Shown piece by piece: positions 45,114 through 55,734 of a stretch of 64,000 nucleotides of DNA. The position numbers and the translations under genes are program-made. The stretch's first letter is position 1. Each line of letters begins with the position of its first letter. The stretch lies in NCBI GenBank assembly GCA_006538405.1, contig BJKQ01000006.1, forward strand, positions 372,001 to 436,000, in the 5' to 3' direction. Below the pieces are notes generated by a model, which saw only the letters and a program-made list of their open reading frames with translations, was not told the origin of the DNA and searched no databases. Source of the stretch: Hansfordia pulvinata. Taxonomy: Eukaryota; Ascomycota; Sordariomycetes; Xylariales.

Positions 45114-47273
45114 ATGGCCAAGTCGCGACGAAGCAGAGGCAACCGGCGCGCCGACCCGCTCGGCTCGGGCGACAAGCCCAAGGCCGTCAAGCCGCCGTCG
45201 GACCCGGAGCTGGCCGCCCTGCGCGAGAAGAGCATCCTGCCCGTCCTGCGCGACCTGCAGAGCTCCGACCCCAAGTCGCGCACCCAGGCCGCCGCCGCCG
45301 TCGCCAACATCATCCAGGACGCCCGCTGCCGCAAGCTGCTGCTGCGCGAGCAGGTCGTCCGCGTCCTGCTGACCGACACCCTGACCGACGCCAGCCTCGA
45401 GAGCCGCGCCGCCGGCTGGGAGATCCTGCGCGTCCTGACCGCCGAGGAGGACCCCGACTTCTGCGTCCACCTCTACCGCGTCGACGTCCTGACCGCCGCC
45501 CAGCACGCCGCCGCCAAGATCGCCGACGCCATCGCCGGCCAGCCCACTGCCTTCGCCAAGCGCCCCCAGGCCGAGCAGCGCTTCGTCTGGATCATCGCCG
45601 AGGCCCTGGCCGCCATCGTCGCCGCCGTCGCCGAGGCCCAGGACGACGCCCTGGCCGCCATCGGCCAGAGTTTTGACATTCTGCGCCTGCTCTTCGCCCT
45701 GCTGTCCGCCGCCGCCGACGACGCCGCCCCCGCCCCCGTGGTCGAGGGCGCCCTGTCCTGCATGCTGACGCTGTCCGAGGACAACCGCCAGTTCGCCGAG
45801 GCCGTCGTCGCCGCCGCCCCGTCCTACAAGCAGCTCATCAATCTGTCCCAGCAGCAGAACGAGGCCGCCGCCGGCAGCTTCCGCGCCGTGCTGGCCTCTG
45901 GCGTGCTGCACAACGTCTTCGCCTCTATGCAGTGGCACGACCAGAGCCCCGGGCAAGACGGCGCCTGCGACGCCGTCCTCGTCCCCGCCCTGGTCCGCGC
46001 TCTCGAGCAGACGCCGCTCGCCCGCGCCGAGACGCAACAGCAGGGCCAGAAGCAGCAGCAGCAGCGAGGTGGCGACGACGAGGGCAAGGCTAGCCCGGTC
46101 GATGTCCTGCAGGTGGCCCTGGAGGTTCTCGCATCCATCGGTACTACGCTGCAGGAAACCTTGGAAAAGGCCAACAAGGCCGACCAGGAGTGGAACGGGA
46201 TCGCCGAAGACGACAAGAAGGACGCAGAGGACACCGCCATGGACGCGGAAGGCGACGACATTGACGACGGAGAAGACAAGGATGACGAAGAGGAGGGGGG
46301 CGACGGCTCGGACGACGAGATGGACCAGGACGAGCTGGAGGCGGACATGGAGATGGTGACCGGGGCAGACGACCACGACGACGAGGACGCGGGGCTTGAC
46401 GACCTGCCGACGCTGCGGGAGCTGCTGCAAAAGGCCGTGCCCCAGCTGATAAAGACGTGCCAGTCGGCAGCGGGCCGGTCCGCGGGCGCCGGCGGCGAGG
46501 CCGAGGCGGCCGCCATGGTCCACGGGCACGCGCTGTCGGCACTCAACAACGTCGCGTGGACCGTGTCTGTCATCGACTTTTCGGAGCGCCAGAACGCGCC
46601 GATCCAGCGCGCCTGGACTCCCGCCGCCCTGGCCGTGTGGCGCGACGTTGTGGCCCCCGTCCTGGCCAGCGACACGTCCGACGTCGACCTGGCCACCGCC
46701 ACCACCAGCCTGGCATGGGCCCTGGCTCGCACCCTGCGCCACGAGCAGGGGTTCCTGTCTGGGGGCGAGCCCAAGAAGTTCATCTCCCTGTACCACGCGT
46801 CGCGCAACCTCGGCAGCAGCGACAAGGGGAAAGAGGGCGCCCAGGCCGGCGAGGACGCGGAGGACCCCTTCCAGGGCCTCGGGGTCAAGTGCATCGGGGT
46901 GCTGGGCCAGCTGGCGCTGGACCCGGCGCCGACGGAGCTGAACCGCGAGATCGGCGTGTTCCTCATGACGGTGATCGGGGGGCTGGGCGGCGGCGGCAGC
47001 GACGACAGGACGCCGGCGGCGGACGGCGTCGAGGCGCTCAACCAGGTCTTCGACGTCTACGGCGACGAGTCGCGGCCCTGCGACGAGGCCGTCTTCTGGG
47101 CCGACGGCTTCCTGCCGCACCTCGAGGCCGCCGTGCCCCGCCTGCGCCAGGCCATCCGGCCCCTCGACAAGCGCCGCTTCCCCGAGCTGCGCACCCGCGC
47201 CGAGGAGGCCCTGCTCAACCTGCAGCGCTTCATCAAGTACAAGCAGAAGCACCAGCCCGCCGCGAAGGCGTGA
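45114..47273 (+). CDS. syo1: Symportin 1 (Syo1), import adaptor for Rpl5/Rpl11
   Basis: Single exon, 719 residues. Syo1 binds newly made Rpl5 and Rpl11 and carries them with the importin Kap104 into the nucleus for 5S RNP assembly. The N-terminus MAKSRRSRGNRRADPLGSGD is basic like the Kap104-binding tail of Chaetomium Syo1. ARM/HEAT-type repeats follow: DPELAALREKSILPVLRDLQ, QAAAAVANIIQDARCRKLLL, SLESRAAGWEILRVL. The strongly acidic insertion at about residues 365-427 corresponds to the loop that contacts Rpl11. The C-terminus ends RFPELRTRAEEALLNLQRFI. Length fits the family. An antisense frame of 794 codons across the gene is a composition artefact. Confidence 0.93.
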   Translation: MAKSRRSRGNRRADPLGSGDKPKAVKPPSDPELAALREKSILPVLRDLQSSDPKSRTQAAAAVANIIQDARCRKLLLREQVVRVLLTDTLTDASLESRAAGWEILRVLTAEEDPDFCVHLYRVDVLTAAQHAAAKIADAIAGQPTAFAKRPQAEQRFVWIIAEALAAIVAAVAEAQDDALAAIGQSFDILRLLFALLSAAADDAAPAPVVEGALSCMLTLSEDNRQFAEAVVAAAPSYKQLINLSQQQNEAAAGSFRAVLASGVLHNVFASMQWHDQSPGQDGACDAVLVPALVRALEQTPLARAETQQQGQKQQQQRGGDDEGKASPVDVLQVALEVLASIGTTLQETLEKANKADQEWNGIAEDDKKDAEDTAMDAEGDDIDDGEDKDDEEEGGDGSDDEMDQDELEADMEMVTGADDHDDEDAGLDDLPTLRELLQKAVPQLIKTCQSAAGRSAGAGGEAEAAAMVHGHALSALNNVAWTVSVIDFSERQNAPIQRAWTPAALAVWRDVVAPVLASDTSDVDLATATTSLAWALARTLRHEQGFLSGGEPKKFISLYHASRNLGSSDKGKEGAQAGEDAEDPFQGLGVKCIGVLGQLALDPAPTELNREIGVFLMTVIGGLGGGGSDDRTPAADGVEALNQVFDVYGDESRPCDEAVFWADGFLPHLEAAVPRLRQAIRPLDKRRFPELRTRAEEALLNLQRFIKYKQKHQPAAKA

Positions 47274-48016
47274 GGAGAGGAGGCGCTGGGTCGTGCGGGA
47301 CACGGGATGGCGGATATATAGACACAACAAAAAGGGGCGAGCGCCTGCGACCTGCGGGGCATGACGACTTGATGAATTGGGGGCGGGGGAAGTTGACCAC
47401 GGCATATATCGAGGGGCGGCGTTCTTTAGACGAAAAGAATTTCACGAGACAATGACTTCACCTGCTGTCCCTTTGGCCCGGGCTAACGACCAGGATGGGC
47501 AAACCAACGAGCTTCTACGGCGCCTTGGCGCATGGGATAACCATCCATACATAGTGCGCGAGCAACAAATCAGGCTCACGCGGGGGATTTGTCCGCATCT
47601 GAGATCTTCTACAAACGACAGAAAGATGTCACAGGATGCTTACAAATCTCGGCTGAGCCCCTCGGGACGCCATATGTTTCCGTCCATGGCACGTGTGGCG
47701 AACCCGCGTGTCTGTCTATGCTCGCGCCGCCGCACGTGCCAACCAGCCACTGCTGCTGTCGTCGCCGTCGTTATCGTCGTGGTGAATTCAAAGTAAATTA
47801 CACATCAAGGGCTCGATGGGAACAGACAGGAAGAAGGAGAAAGAGACAGTTACACGATTGCCGGTCGTCGCAGGTGGACCATTTAACCTGTGCCCGAAAG
47901 ATGAGGAACGCCATCTCGACGATGACGCAGAAAGACCTGCGCTGCAGGGGGAAGGAGAATGAAGGCAGGGGAGAAGAAAGATGGAAGAAGAAGGGGGGGG
48001 GGAGAGAAAGTAGGAA
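47274..48016. other. Convergent 3' region
   Basis: No gene seen. AG-rich plus-strand sequence (about 47940-48010) abuts the stop of the opposite gene. Confidence 0.6.
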
Positions 48017-48887
48017 TCAGCCGATGGGCTTGAGCTTCTTCTTCTTCTTCTTGCCGTCCGGCCCTACCCCGCCTCCGCCGCCGCCGCCGCCGCTGCTGCT
48101 CTTGCCCTTCTGGCTGAACTGGCGCCACGAGTCGATGCGCTGGTCGCGGGTGGTCTCCCAGTCCTGCTCGTGCTGGCGCTTGCGCTTGCGCTCCTCGGTC
48201 TCGGCGTCGAGCCTGCGCAGCTCGCGGCCCTCCTCCTGCATCTGGGCCTTGAGCTGGCGCTTGCGGCGCATCTCGTTGTCGACGAGGACCTCGCGGGTCT
48301 TGACGCGCCAGTCGCGCCGGAAGGCCTCGGACTGCAGGTCCGGGTGGTCGACGGTCCAGCCGGGCCGCTCGCGGATCAGCAGCATGCGGGCGTCGGCGAT
48401 GGCCTCGTCCAGGCGCTCGCGGTGCTTCTCGTCCTGCAGCTCGGTCTGCGCCTTCTTGAGGCGGTCGAAGGCCTCGGGGGCCTGCGGGTTCTTGGTCTTG
48501 TCCGGGTGGATGAGCAGCGACTTCTTGCGGTAGACCAGCTTGATGTCTGAGTCCGGGACGCCGGGCTGTAGGTCGAGGACGGCGTAGCTGTTTCGGGGAG
48601 GAACGGGGCGCGGAGATGTCAGCGCATGCCCGCGTGTCGCGTGGTGGAGGGGGGTGGGCAAGGGATCAAGACTCACGCATCTAGACGGAAGGCTTTCAGG
48701 ATTCGGTCAATCTCGGCGTCCTACGGTCGGATGGTCAGAGCTGTGGCTGGATGTGCGAATGGGATAGGCGCAGGCTTCTTGCCTTGTCAAACTCCTTGGA
48801 CTCGCGCTCGAGGTCGTCGAGCAGCTGCTGGTCGTCCTTGTCCTCCTCCTTGTCCTTTTCCTTCTCCTTGGTGTCCTCAACAGCCAT
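48017..48887 (-). CDS. J-domain protein, DNAJC8/Spf31-like, with a GC-AG intron
   Basis: Exons 48783-48887, 48677-48720 and 48017-48587 encode 239 residues. The J domain covers DAEIDRILKAFRLDAYAVLD to about residue 110, with the HPD tripeptide in LLIHPDKTKN that stimulates Hsp70. Downstream are a long charged helix (RRKRQLKAQMQEEGRELRRL, ETEERKRKRQHEQDWE) and a Gly8 tract followed by GPDGKKKKKKLKPIG. This order matches the spliceosome-associated DNAJC8 / fission yeast Spf31 group. The first intron begins GCAAG rather than GT; it is needed to join KEFDK to DAEIDRIL. Confidence 0.88.
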
Positions 48888-49744
48888 GCTGGCGAGGCGG
48901 GGCGGTCGTGCTGCGCGGGTGGTGAGGGGGTATCGTTTGGGGGAGTCGTTTGGGGGCGAATGCAGAGGGCGGTAATGTCAATGCGGCGTGGTGGCCAGGT
49001 CGCCGGCGCCGGCGTTGCAGGTGTAGAGTTGAGGGGCGGCGTTTGCAGGGTGACGGTGACGGTGACGACAGTCGACCGTCTTGGATCCGGGGAAGCGGGC
49101 GCCGCCGATGCGCCCGGCCACGGTAAATGCGCCGCGAATGACCTAACTAGAAGTACGGTCTTCAGTGTGTTTACGTCCGATCTACCGGGTGCTCATCCCT
49201 ACCTAATGTACCGCCAGTACATCTATGAAGTGTCATTCATTGGATTGCAGTAATGGTGCATATGATGGGTCTGCAAATGGATGTCTCAGAGCCTCGAGGC
49301 AATGCCGGGCATTCCCGGGCATTTGATGGTGATCGATAATCCACTTCAAGACCACAGCGCCCCTATGCGAGCCGACGCCTCCGTAACCTGAACGCCCGCA
49401 TCAAGGTGGCTGGCGCCTTTACTGGCGTTCGCCGTTCCTTGGCGCAACTACCGTATCCCGCCGTCCCAACCGTCCACCTGCACTCGTACTCGTAGGTGCT
49501 GCGAGTACCGCCGTGACGATTGAGTGGACCGCCGCGCGCGATAAGCCCGATAAGCCTGACTGCCGCCAAAAAAGTTGACGGGTACGGGCGCATTGTCGCC
49601 CTAGCTCTCGCCCGCCCGTGTGTGTTCATCGGATGCCCCACGATCACGACCACGACGTCGACCCCGATAATCGCGCTTCCCCCGCCTGTGCTCACCTCGC
49701 CTTCGAACGCTCTGTTATGACCAAGCCCTCCCTTTATTGAGAAA
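48888..49744. other. Divergent promoter region, J protein gene to dbp10
   Basis: No gene seen. TACTCGTA at 49487-49494 and a nearby gcgagtacc. About 150 bp of C/T-rich leader precede the dbp10 ATG. Confidence 0.6.
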
Positions 49745-52652
49745 ATGCCAGGTCGCGCCGCTTCTCCGGCCGCCTCCGAGGCCGAGGTCGACATTCTCGG
49801 CTCCCTCTTCACGGACGACGCCGCCGGCAACGCCTTCGACAAGTCGGCCGCCCAGGATGGGTTCGGCTTCGATGCTGCGGAGCTGATGGAGGGCGGTCGC
49901 TCCGGCGCTGGCCAGGATCAGGGCCAAGGCGCTGACGACGAGGACGATGACGAGGCTTTCATAGCTCTCAAGCAGGCCGCCTCCTTCCGCAAGACGGGCA
50001 ACCTCAAGGGAAAGACGGTCAAGAAGGGCGGTGGTTTCCAAGCCATGGGTATGTTCTCACGAAACGATCTCCTACCACTACTTCACTGATCCAGCCTTTC
50101 ATGGCACCATTGCTAACGTGCACGCCGACCCCGACAGGCATCAATGCGAACCTCCTCCGCGCAATCACCCGCAAGGGCTTCTCCGTCCCGACTCCCATCC
50201 AGCGCAAGACCATCCCCCTGGTTCTCGACCGCAAGGATGTCGTCGGCATGGCCCGCACTGGTTCCGGAAAGACCGCCGCCTTCGTCATCCCCATGATCGA
50301 GCGCCTCAGGGCTCACAGCCCCACCATTGGCTCCCGCGCCCTCATCATGTCTCCCTCTCGCGAGCTCGCCATCCAGACCCTCTCCGTCGTGAAGGAGTTC
50401 AGTCGCGGCACTGGCCTCAAGTGCGTCCTCCTCGTCGGAGGTGACAGTCTTGAGGAGCAGTTCGCCTCCATGACCTCCAACCCTGACATTGTCATTGCCA
50501 CCCCCGGTCGTTTTCTCCACCTCAAGGTCGAAATGGGTCTCGACCTCTCCTCTATCCAGTACGCCGTGTTCGACGAGGCTGATCGGCTTTTCGAAATGGG
50601 TTTCGCCGCCCAGCTGACCGAGATCATCCACGCCCTCCCCCCCTCGAGGCAAACCCTCCTCTTTTCCGCCACCCTCCCTTCCTCTCTCGTCGAGTTCGCC
50701 AGGGCCGGTCTGCAGGACCCCAGCCTCGTCCGTCTCGACGCCGAGACCAAGGTGTCGCCGGATCTCCAATCTGCCTACTTCAGCGTCAAGGGTGCCGAGA
50801 AGGAGGGTGCTCTGCTCCACATCCTGCAGGACGTCATCAAGATGCCCCAGGGGGTGCCTGAAGGTGTGCAAACCGACCCGTCTGGCAAGCCTTCGAAAAA
50901 GCGGAAGCGGACAGACGGCGAAAAGGGCGGCGATAAGCCCACGGAGCACTCGACGATCATTTTCACCGCTACGAAACATCACGTCGAATATCTCCAGACC
51001 CTGCTACGCCACGCCGGATTCGCCGTGTCGTACGTGTATGGATCTCTGGATCAGACGGCCCGAAAAGAGCAGGTCGAGAACTTCCGCCGCGGCCGCGTCA
51101 ACATCCTGGTTGTCACGGACGTCGCCGCCAGAGGTATCGATATTCCCATCCTGGCAAATGTCATCAACTACGACTTCCCTCCGCAGCCCAAGGTCTTTGT
51201 CCACCGCGTCGGCCGTACTGCTCGTGCCGGCCAGAAGGGTTGGAGTTACAGTCTCGTGAGGGATACCGACTGCCCCTACCTCATCGACCTCCAGCTTTTC
51301 TTGAGCAAGCGCCTTGTTCTCGGCAAGGAAGCCGGCAGCAGCCCGAACTTTGCCCAGGACGTCGTGGTTGGGGCGCTCATGAGATCGAGGGTCGAGACCA
51401 ACGTGGAGTGGGTGAACAAGGTTCTCGGTGACGACACCGACATTATCAACCTTCGCCAGGTCGCAGTCAAAGCAGAGAAATTGTATCTGCGGACTCGGAA
51501 TTCCGCTGCCTCGCAGAGCGCCAAGCGAGCCAGGGAGGTCGTGTCCACGAAGGGGTGGTCGCAAGTGCACCCGATCTACGGCGACTCGGTCGGGGACGCA
51601 GAAGACGCCCGGGCAGACATGCTTGCCAAGATTAGCGGCTTCAAGCCCCAGGAGACGATCTTCGAGATTGGCCACTCAAGCAAGCAGACCAAGAACGTTG
51701 CGGCGGACACCATGAGGACAGTCAGGGAGCGGTTCGGGCCCCGGAAGACCGCCAAAGACGGGGACGATAAGATGGACGGGGACTCCCCGAAGCCGACGAC
51801 GACAACCCCTTTGGAGACGAGGATGATGAGGCAACGGCAGCAGCAGGAGCCGCGGACCCCGGCAGTGACGACGGGGAGGGGGACGAGGCAGAGGACGATG
51901 ATGACAGCGAGTTCGAGGTCACCGTGTCCAACCACGCGACGAGCAAGCCCAAGAACCCCGAGTCTTGGAGGGACTCGGACGTGTTCATGTCGTACACGCC
52001 GCGGTCGATCAACACGGCGGACGAGAGGGGCTACGGCGTGCACTCGGGCGCGAACGGGAACAACTTTGTGGAGGCGGCCCGCAACGCGACCATGGATCTA
52101 ACCAACGACGAGGGCGCCAAGGCGTTTGGCGAGCCGACGCGGTCGAAGATGCGGTGGGACAAGAAGAGCGGCAAGTACGTCAACCGGACGAACGACGAGG
52201 ACGGGTCGCGGGCGCAGGACGGGACGAGCAAGGGCGGCCGGATGGTGCGGGGCGAGAGCGGCGTCAAGATCGCGGCGTCGTTCCAGAGCGGGCGCTTCAA
52301 CAAGTGGAGGCAGCAGCAGCGCCTGGGCAAGCTGCCGCGCGTCGGGGAGCGCGAGCGGCCCGGCCCGGGCGGCGGCGGGGTCGGCGGCGGCGCGGCGGCC
52401 GGTGGCGGCGCTGGCGGCGGCCCGCGGTACAAGCACAAGCAGGAGAAGGCTCCGAAGCAGGCCGACAAGTACCGGGACGACTTTGAGCAGCGCAAGAAGC
52501 GCGTGGCCGAGGCCCGGGAGAAGCGCGTCGGCCAGTTCCGCGACGGCGCCGGCGACCGCAAGGAGATCAAGAACACGCGCGACGTCCAGAAGGCGCGCAA
52601 GGTCCAGGAGCAGCGCAAGGCCAAGAACGCAAGGCCCGCGCGGAGGAAGTAG
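49745..52652 (+). CDS. dbp10: DEAD-box RNA helicase Dbp10, with one frame break in the C-terminal third
   Basis: Two exons (49745-50048, 50138-52652), about 939 residues. Dbp10 acts in 60S ribosomal subunit assembly in the nucleolus. All helicase motifs are visible: Q motif [19 protein letters not shown], Ia [15 protein letters not shown] in [44 protein letters not shown] and [12 protein letters not shown]. The Dbp10 C-terminus reads [12 protein letters not shown] and [18 protein letters not shown], then basic and Gly-rich sequence ending ARPARRK. The frame holding the helicase core ends soon after CCCC at 51785-51788; the next frame gives [14 protein letters not shown] and continues to the end. 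One C appears to be missing there. Confidence 0.92.
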
Positions 52653-53309
52653 GGCGGGCGGCGCGCCACCGTGGCCGCGATAGTCCCCCCGCTGCCGCTG
52701 CCGCTGCCGCTGCCGCTGTGGAGGCTGAGGAAAAGATTAGAGACGAGCGAATTGACCAATACAATCGACATGGCCAGAGCCGACAGACGGTCTTCCTGGA
52801 TGCTTCCGAGGATCGGATGTTTAGCGGCCACGTCCCTCATCTGTGCTAGTTGTCCGTCGAATTGCGATGCACGATCTTTTCTTCCTTCATCCATGTCTGG
52901 GAACAGCTGACTGCATGAGCTATAGATGACAGCGTCGTTCGCAGGCCACGGCGTTCGAATGGTATGACGTCTACCTACTGCCAGCGCACCCTCTCTTTTC
53001 ACAGTGGCCGGGCTTTTCACTACCCCTGAGATGACTCTGGATCCCAACAACAAGCCCCTGTTGCACACGGGTCCACGAGTCTTGCGATTGCCCACCTACA
53101 CGATATGAAGGCTCAACCGCCAAACCCCCGGAGCTCGCACGTCTCGATTTTACGCACCCCCATGCCACTGGCCCCTCCGTTGATCCTTATCAGCCCGCTC
53201 GACTGGGGCTACTGCAAAGCCGATCACCAGGCTCTTATGCACCATGCGTACATTATTCAGAAGCTCGCCCACCCCGCTGCCAATGGGAGGCGGCCCCACG
53301 CTGCGTCAG

Positions 53310-53353
<44 letters not shown>

Positions 53354-53766
53354 GCGTGCAGGATGCAGCAGCACGCACGCGGCTCCGCGGAGCCAAGTCC
53401 GAAGCAGAATGTAGAGAAGGTCTGACGGCACGGACGGCCACCTCGCCAAGGATCAGAGGGCTATGCAGGGAGGCCCTCAGAAGTCCATCGCTCTGGGGCT
53501 TGACTGCTGATCCTGCCGCACCCGCTCTCGCATTCGCTGCGACTCCTTCGCGAGGGAACCTGTGTCATGAGCACCTGAGACACGGAGACGAAGCCACTGA
53601 GCGCCCGAGGCCGAGCATCTGGCTGCTACTACTTGATCCCAGGGGTTCGCAAGCAGTCATTGCTCCAATGCTCACAGCCAGCACCGTCTGCCCTCTATTT
53701 CAGGTGGTAACGAAAACACCACACACGGAAGAAAATTGACCCCCTCACCCACAGACACACCGCGCA
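52653..53766. other. Intergenic region with CTG and CCGCTG repeats
   Basis: No gene seen. ccgctg repeats (about 52687-52717) follow dbp10; the CTG array is listed separately. A minus-strand frame here is an extension of antisense sequence from dbp10. Confidence 0.6.
53311..53353 (+). repeat. (CTG)14 trinucleotide repeat
   Basis: About 14 uninterrupted CTG units in the 450 bp upstream of the O-methyltransferase gene. Non-coding as far as can be seen. Confidence 0.9.
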
Positions 53767-55734
53767 ATGGGGTACCCAGCATCATCACCACCACCACCAA
53801 CACCACCAGCGGGGGCCACAACCCTGACGTCGCTGGCCTCGGAAGCGCACGACGCCGCGGCGGGGCTGGAGGCGCTGATGGCGCGGCACGGGCTGGGCCC
53901 GCCGCCGTCGCTGGAGGCCGACCGCTCGGCGGGGGCGGCGGGAGCGCGCCGCGACTGGGCGGACGCGCTGCCGTTCCCCGAGGTCGCGGCGGCGCGGTCG
54001 CGGCTGGTCGACGCCGCGCAGGCGCTGCTCGACCTCGCGCTGGGGCCGTGGGACCGCCTGGCCGCGCTGACGGGGCCGCGGGCCACGGAGCTCGAGGTGC
54101 TGCGGGCCGTCGAAGAGCTCGGGGTCGCCGAGGCCGTGCCGCTGCCGACCCCGAGGCCGTGGCCGGCGCAGAAGGGGGACGAGGCCGGCACGGGGGGTCA
54201 GCAGTCGCGCGGCGACGGTGGCGAAGGGGGAGAAGGGGAAGACGGGGGAGAAGAGGAGGAAGGCATCGACATTGCCGACCTCGCGCGCAAGGTGGGCGTA
54301 GCGGACCAGGCGGCGCTGCTGCGGCAGCTGCGCTTCGCCTGCGTGACGGGCATGTTCCGGGAGCCGCGGCCGGGGCGCATCGCGCACACGGCGCTGTCGG
54401 CGACGATCCCGGCCGCGTCGGCGTGGACGCGGATGCGCCTCGGGCGCTGGATGGGCGGGGCCGCGGGCCACGTCGCCGAGGCGCTGCGGTCGTCGTCCCC
54501 GTCCCCGTCCCCTCGCACGACGGCGATCGGGGCGAGGAAGAAGAAGCCTCGCACGCCTGCTGCCGAGACCGAGACCGACGGCCAGGATCCGGACGACCCC
54601 ACGGGAGCAGCAGAAGAAGAAGAAGAAGCGGAGGCTGCAGGGCCCAGCCACCGCACCGTCGTGCCCTGCGAGCTGGCCGACCCGGCCGGCCGCGGCCGCC
54701 CCTTCTGGGCCCAGCTGCAGGAGGACTACCCGGGCGGTCCCGGGGCCGGCATGGACGCCTTCAGCCGCAGCATGCAGGTCATCCTGGCCATGCACACGGG
54801 CAACTCGCCGTTCGTGCCCTACGCTCAGGGCATCGACTGGGAGGGACTCTTGGGCGCGGGAGGGGAAACACGGGGGGGCCGCGAAGCAGGAGGAGGAGGA
54901 GGGAGAGTGGGAGGGGGAGGGCAGAGGGAGGTCGTCGTGGTAGACGTCGGCGGGGGCAACGCGCACATCGAGGTCGGCTGCCTGACGGCGACGACGCCGC
55001 GGGGCGACAGCGATGGGGGGCCGATGATACCGCCCGGGGTCCGGTTCGTCGTGCAGGACCTGCCGGGGAACGAGGCCCCGGCGCGCGCGGCCATCGCGTC
55101 GCTCCCCGCCGGGGCCGCGCGCCGCGTCGCCTTCCAGGCCCACGACTTCTTCGGCGAGCAGCCGCCGCTGCCGTCCTTCGACGCCGCCGAGACGGGGGGC
55201 ACCGCCGGAAAGGAGGTGGCGGGGGAGGAGGGACGGCGAGAGGAGGAACCCGTGGTGGCGGCGTACATGCTCAGCCGGATCCTGCACGACTGGCAGGACG
55301 CCGACTGCGCGCGGATCCTGCGGCCCTTGGTGCGCGCCATCGAGTCGCGCTCGTCTTGTTCCCGCCCTCAGCCCAAGATTATCCTAGTCGAGCGCGTGCT
55401 CCCCGACCACCCGGCAGAGGAAGAGGAGGAGGAGGAGGAGGACGACGACGACGACGACGAGGCAGAGGCAGAGGCAGAGGCGCCCTCCGAGCCCGGCGCC
55501 GGAGGGGCCGAGAAGCGGAAGCAGCAGCAGCAGAGGCGCCCCGCGCTGGCCAACCACAGCGAGCGCATGCTGCGCACGCAGGACCTCCTCATGTACACGC
55601 TGTTCGGGGGCGGGGAGCGCACGGCGGCGGACTGGGCGCGGGTGCTGGCGGCGGCGGACCCGCGGCTGCGCGTCGCGCGCGTCGCCCGGCCGCCCGGGTC
55701 GCTGTTCGACTTTATGGAGGTCGTGCTGGGGTGA
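53767..55734 (+). CDS. O-methyltransferase (COMT-like family 2) with long low-complexity insertions
   Basis: Single exon, 655 residues, well over the roughly 400 usual for the family. The N-terminal dimerisation part has a winged-helix-like IDIADLARKVGVADQAALLR and MFREPRPGRIAHTALSA. The SAM domain has VVVVDVGGGNAHIEVG (motif I), VRFVVQDLPG, a YMLSRILHDWQDADCARIL block with the family's HDW catalytic-region histidine, IILVERVLP and LLMYTLFGGGERTAADW, ending LFDFMEVVLG. Between these are inserts: acidic/Gly (about 139-175), Ser-Pro and Glu-rich (about 238-300), Gly-rich before motif I, and a Glu-Asp-Ala run (about 555-580), all from purine-rich simple repeats. Likely a secondary-metabolite type methyltransferase; substrate unknown. 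Confidence 0.82.
   Translation: MGYPASSPPPPTPPAGATTLTSLASEAHDAAAGLEALMARHGLGPPPSLEADRSAGAAGARRDWADALPFPEVAAARSRLVDAAQALLDLALGPWDRLAALTGPRATELEVLRAVEELGVAEAVPLPTPRPWPAQKGDEAGTGGQQSRGDGGEGGEGEDGGEEEEGIDIADLARKVGVADQAALLRQLRFACVTGMFREPRPGRIAHTALSATIPAASAWTRMRLGRWMGGAAGHVAEALRSSSPSPSPRTTAIGARKKKPRTPAAETETDGQDPDDPTGAAEEEEEAEAAGPSHRTVVPCELADPAGRGRPFWAQLQEDYPGGPGAGMDAFSRSMQVILAMHTGNSPFVPYAQGIDWEGLLGAGGETRGGREAGGGGGRVGGGGQREVVVVDVGGGNAHIEVGCLTATTPRGDSDGGPMIPPGVRFVVQDLPGNEAPARAAIASLPAGAARRVAFQAHDFFGEQPPLPSFDAAETGGTAGKEVAGEEGRREEEPVVAAYMLSRILHDWQDADCARILRPLVRAIESRSSCSRPQPKIILVERVLPDHPAEEEEEEEEDDDDDDEAEAEAEAPSEPGAGGAEKRKQQQQRRPALANHSERMLRTQDLLMYTLFGGGERTAADWARVLAAADPRLRVARVARPPGSLFDFMEVVLG

Noticed and set aside
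45021..47405. 794-codon open frame antisense to syo1
   Set aside because: Syo1 on the plus strand has clear family sequence over its whole length; the antisense frame follows from GC-rich third positions and translates to Val/Gly/Leu-rich text with no domain.
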